Source of the DNA: Streptomyces zinciresistens K42
GTDB taxonomy: Bacteria > Actinomycetota > Actinomycetes > Streptomycetales > Streptomycetaceae
Reading direction: 5' to 3'
Length of the DNA: 55,079 bases
Assembly: GCF_000225525.1 (NCBI RefSeq)
Contig: NZ_AGBF01000032.1
Location: 1-55,079, forward strand
Each line of letters begins with the position of its first letter. The stretch's first letter is position 1. Below, one piece after another: positions 53,802 through 55,079 of the stretch. Position numbers and translations under genes: made by a program. Below the pieces are notes generated by a model. That model was not told where the DNA came from and searched no databases. It saw nothing but the letters and a program-made list of their open reading frames with translations.

Positions 53802-54406
53802 CGTCCGCTCTCGGGGCTGCCGTCCTGGCGGCCGTCGTGCTGGCGCAGGTAGTCACTGAGCTCGTCGAGCTCGGCCCGGACCTGGTCGATGCGCGCGGGC
53901 GCGGGGCGCTGCGGGGGCGGCGGGCTGTTCGGGACGGGGGTCTGCGGCACCGGCCGCTGGGGTGTCGGCGGGGTCTGCGAGAGGGTCGTGCCGGTGTACG
54001 GCGTCTGCGGCGGCTGGGGATAGCCGTACGCCGGGGCCGGTCCCGTGCCGTAGCCCGTGAGGCGGACCCGCCGGAAGTGGCGGATGTCCGCGACGAGGTA
54101 GTACACGGTGAACCCGGCGATGCCGCCGAAAAGCAGGACGAAACCCGTCCAGCCGCCCGCGGTGGTGATCTCGTTGCCCGGCTCGGAGCCGAGCAGGACC
54201 AGGCCGACGAACTCCACCACGATCGCGACGCCCAGCAGCGCCCAGTCGAGCATCCGGCGGGTGACGACGGCGAGCCGCAGCATCATGACCCACATCAGCA
54301 GACCGAAGCTCAGCACCGACACCACGGCGAAGAGCACGCGCAGGAAGACCAGCAGCCCGGTGGCAGGTGGCCGGTTCACCGGCTGCGTGTAGCCGTGGCC
54401 TTGCAT
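53798..54406 (-). CDS. Four-helix membrane protein co-translated with the kinase
   Basis: The 202-residue protein has hydrophobic helices near residues 15-45, 52-75 and 85-108 and a cytoplasmic tail that is Pro/Gln/Tyr-rich (PQPPQTPYTGTTLSQ) and ends in an acidic helix (ARIDQVRAELDELSDYLRQH). Its stop overlaps the kinase GTG, so the two are made together. The Thr/Ser/Pro-rich tail is a plausible kinase substrate; that is inference. Start ATG 54406 with AGGAG upstream. Confidence 0.82.
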   Translation of the reverse strand: MQGHGYTQPVNRPPATGLLVFLRVLFAVVSVLSFGLLMWVMMLRLAVVTRRMLDWALLGVAIVVEFVGLVLLGSEPGNEITTAGGWTGFVLLFGGIAGFTVYYLVADIRHFRRVRLTGYGTGPAPAYGYPQPPQTPYTGTTLSQTPPTPQRPVPQTPVPNSPPPPQRPAPARIDQVRAELDELSDYLRQHDGRQDGSPESGR

Positions 54407-54723
54407 GGCTGCTCCTGTTGCCTTGAGTGAACGAACGAGGCCGACCGGTCCTGCCCGGTGCGGGGCAACCTCGGTCGTACGATTGTCGCTTCGAGCGTAT
54501 AGGCCGACGCCGACATACGGTCACCGGTTGTACCGAACCGTTGTCGTGCCGATCACTTCGCCCGACGGCGCTGGTCGCGCGGAGGCCCGGCATCCGGGGC
54601 GGGCGCGGGGGTCGTTGGGGCGGGCCGCCGGGGTCGGCGGGCCGTGGGCGCGGGCGCGGCGGGTGGTGCCGTGGGCGCGTGCGTGGCGCCGTGGGCGCGG
54701 TGGGCCGTGGGCGCGTGCGCGGT
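54407..54723. other. Intergenic gap with the kinase-operon promoter region and GC repeats
   Basis: The first 130 bases are AT-richer and probably hold the promoter (a TATACG -10-like box near 54498). The motif GCCGTGGGCGCG recurs four times at 54641, 54668, 54688 and 54704 (the first and third near-exact). No gene seen. Confidence 0.5.
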
Positions 54724-55079
54724 TCAGCCGCCGCACTGCGCCAGCATCGCGCCTACAGCACCGACGTCATGCTCTGCTGCCGCTTCCTCCACGAGTCCCG
54801 GGGCGGCAATCCATCTGGGACACGGACGGCGCCGACCTGCGCGCGTACAAGGCACGTCGACAAGACCGTGGTGTCGCCGCAGGGGCCGAAGCGTGTACGG
54901 GTCAACGCCGACGCCGAGCCCGAGGTGCCCCGGCAGCCGATCCGGTTCCTGTCGCACGAGGACTTCATGCTCTGGCGGGACGTCGGCCTGCGCGGGCTGC
55001 TGCCTGTCAGGACTCCCGTGTCCCCGTCTCACCCGGGCACTCGCCGCCGCTCTCGCCGAAGTCGTCAGCGCTCCCGGCA
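54724..55079 (+). pseudogene. Degraded coding sequence at the right edge
   Basis: Plus-strand frames read like protein in patches (STDVMLCCRFLHESRGG, then VDKTVVSPQGPKRVRVNADA, PEVPRQPIRFLSHEDFMLWR, and after 55030 another frame reads LTRALAAALAEVVSAPG). The shift between frames and the absence of a start codon with a ribosome binding site suggest a broken gene running off the window. I do not recognise its family. Confidence 0.35.

Overview
The window is a high-GC actinobacterial chromosome segment, almost certainly Streptomyces. The evidence is GC-rich codon third positions, frequent GTG starts, GGAGG-type ribosome binding sites, a bldA-type tRNA-Leu(UAA), and a gene order (SigB-like sigma factor, hutI/hutU, cystathionine beta-synthase, thiolase, cfa, ndh, ppx, divIC, eno, rpf, CYP107-like P450, mazG, SurA-like lipoprotein, kinase) that I recognise from memory as the S. 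coelicolor SCO3066-SCO3102 neighbourhood. Names taken from that comparison are recollection; domain calls come from the sequence.

Layout. 1-2.0 kb: a SigB-type sigma factor with a divergent anti-sigma-factor antagonist. 2.1-7.7 kb: a tightly coupled histidine-utilisation operon, hutU > M20 amidohydrolase > hutF > hutI, without hutH. 7.8-9.2 kb: a divergent PLP amino-acid decarboxylase. 9.4-11.5 kb: four small signalling-type proteins (three roadblock/LC7-like, one DUF4388-like with winged helix). 12.3-18.1 kb: a histidine-ammonia-lyase homologue lacking the MIO-forming triad, translationally coupled to an RpiR-type regulator and divergent from a complete OpuC-type quaternary-amine ABC transporter. 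19-27.4 kb: housekeeping genes (cystathionine beta-synthase, SGNH hydrolase, thiolase, Bax-inhibitor-like protein) and a frameshifted pobA.

27.9-34.5 kb is an accessory island. On the minus strand it reads XRE regulator, ATPase-domain protein, a 43-residue precursor peptide, TfuA, YcaO, methyltransferase, and a GpsA-like dehydrogenase. This is a RiPP locus of the YcaO-TfuA (thioamide) class, with a hairpin between the precursor and the enzymes. The tRNA-Leu(UAA) gene borders it at 34.87-34.96 kb.

35.3-54.4 kb is core genome again: a MacB-like exporter, cyclopropane-fatty-acid synthase, NDH-2 with a Rex-type operator, a tiny secreted peptide, ppx-DUF501-divIC, enolase, two resuscitation-promoting factors (the first behind a ydaO c-di-AMP riboswitch, the second without its catalytic Glu), a P450, MazG, a SurA-like lipoprotein, and a Ser/Thr kinase coupled to a membrane protein. 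The right edge holds degraded coding sequence.

The three least ordinary systems are the YcaO-TfuA peptide locus, the MIO-less lyase with its betaine-type transporter (a candidate ergothioneine or hercynine catabolic system, possibly feeding the neighbouring hut genes), and the roadblock/DUF4388 cluster, which has no GTPase or kinase of its own.
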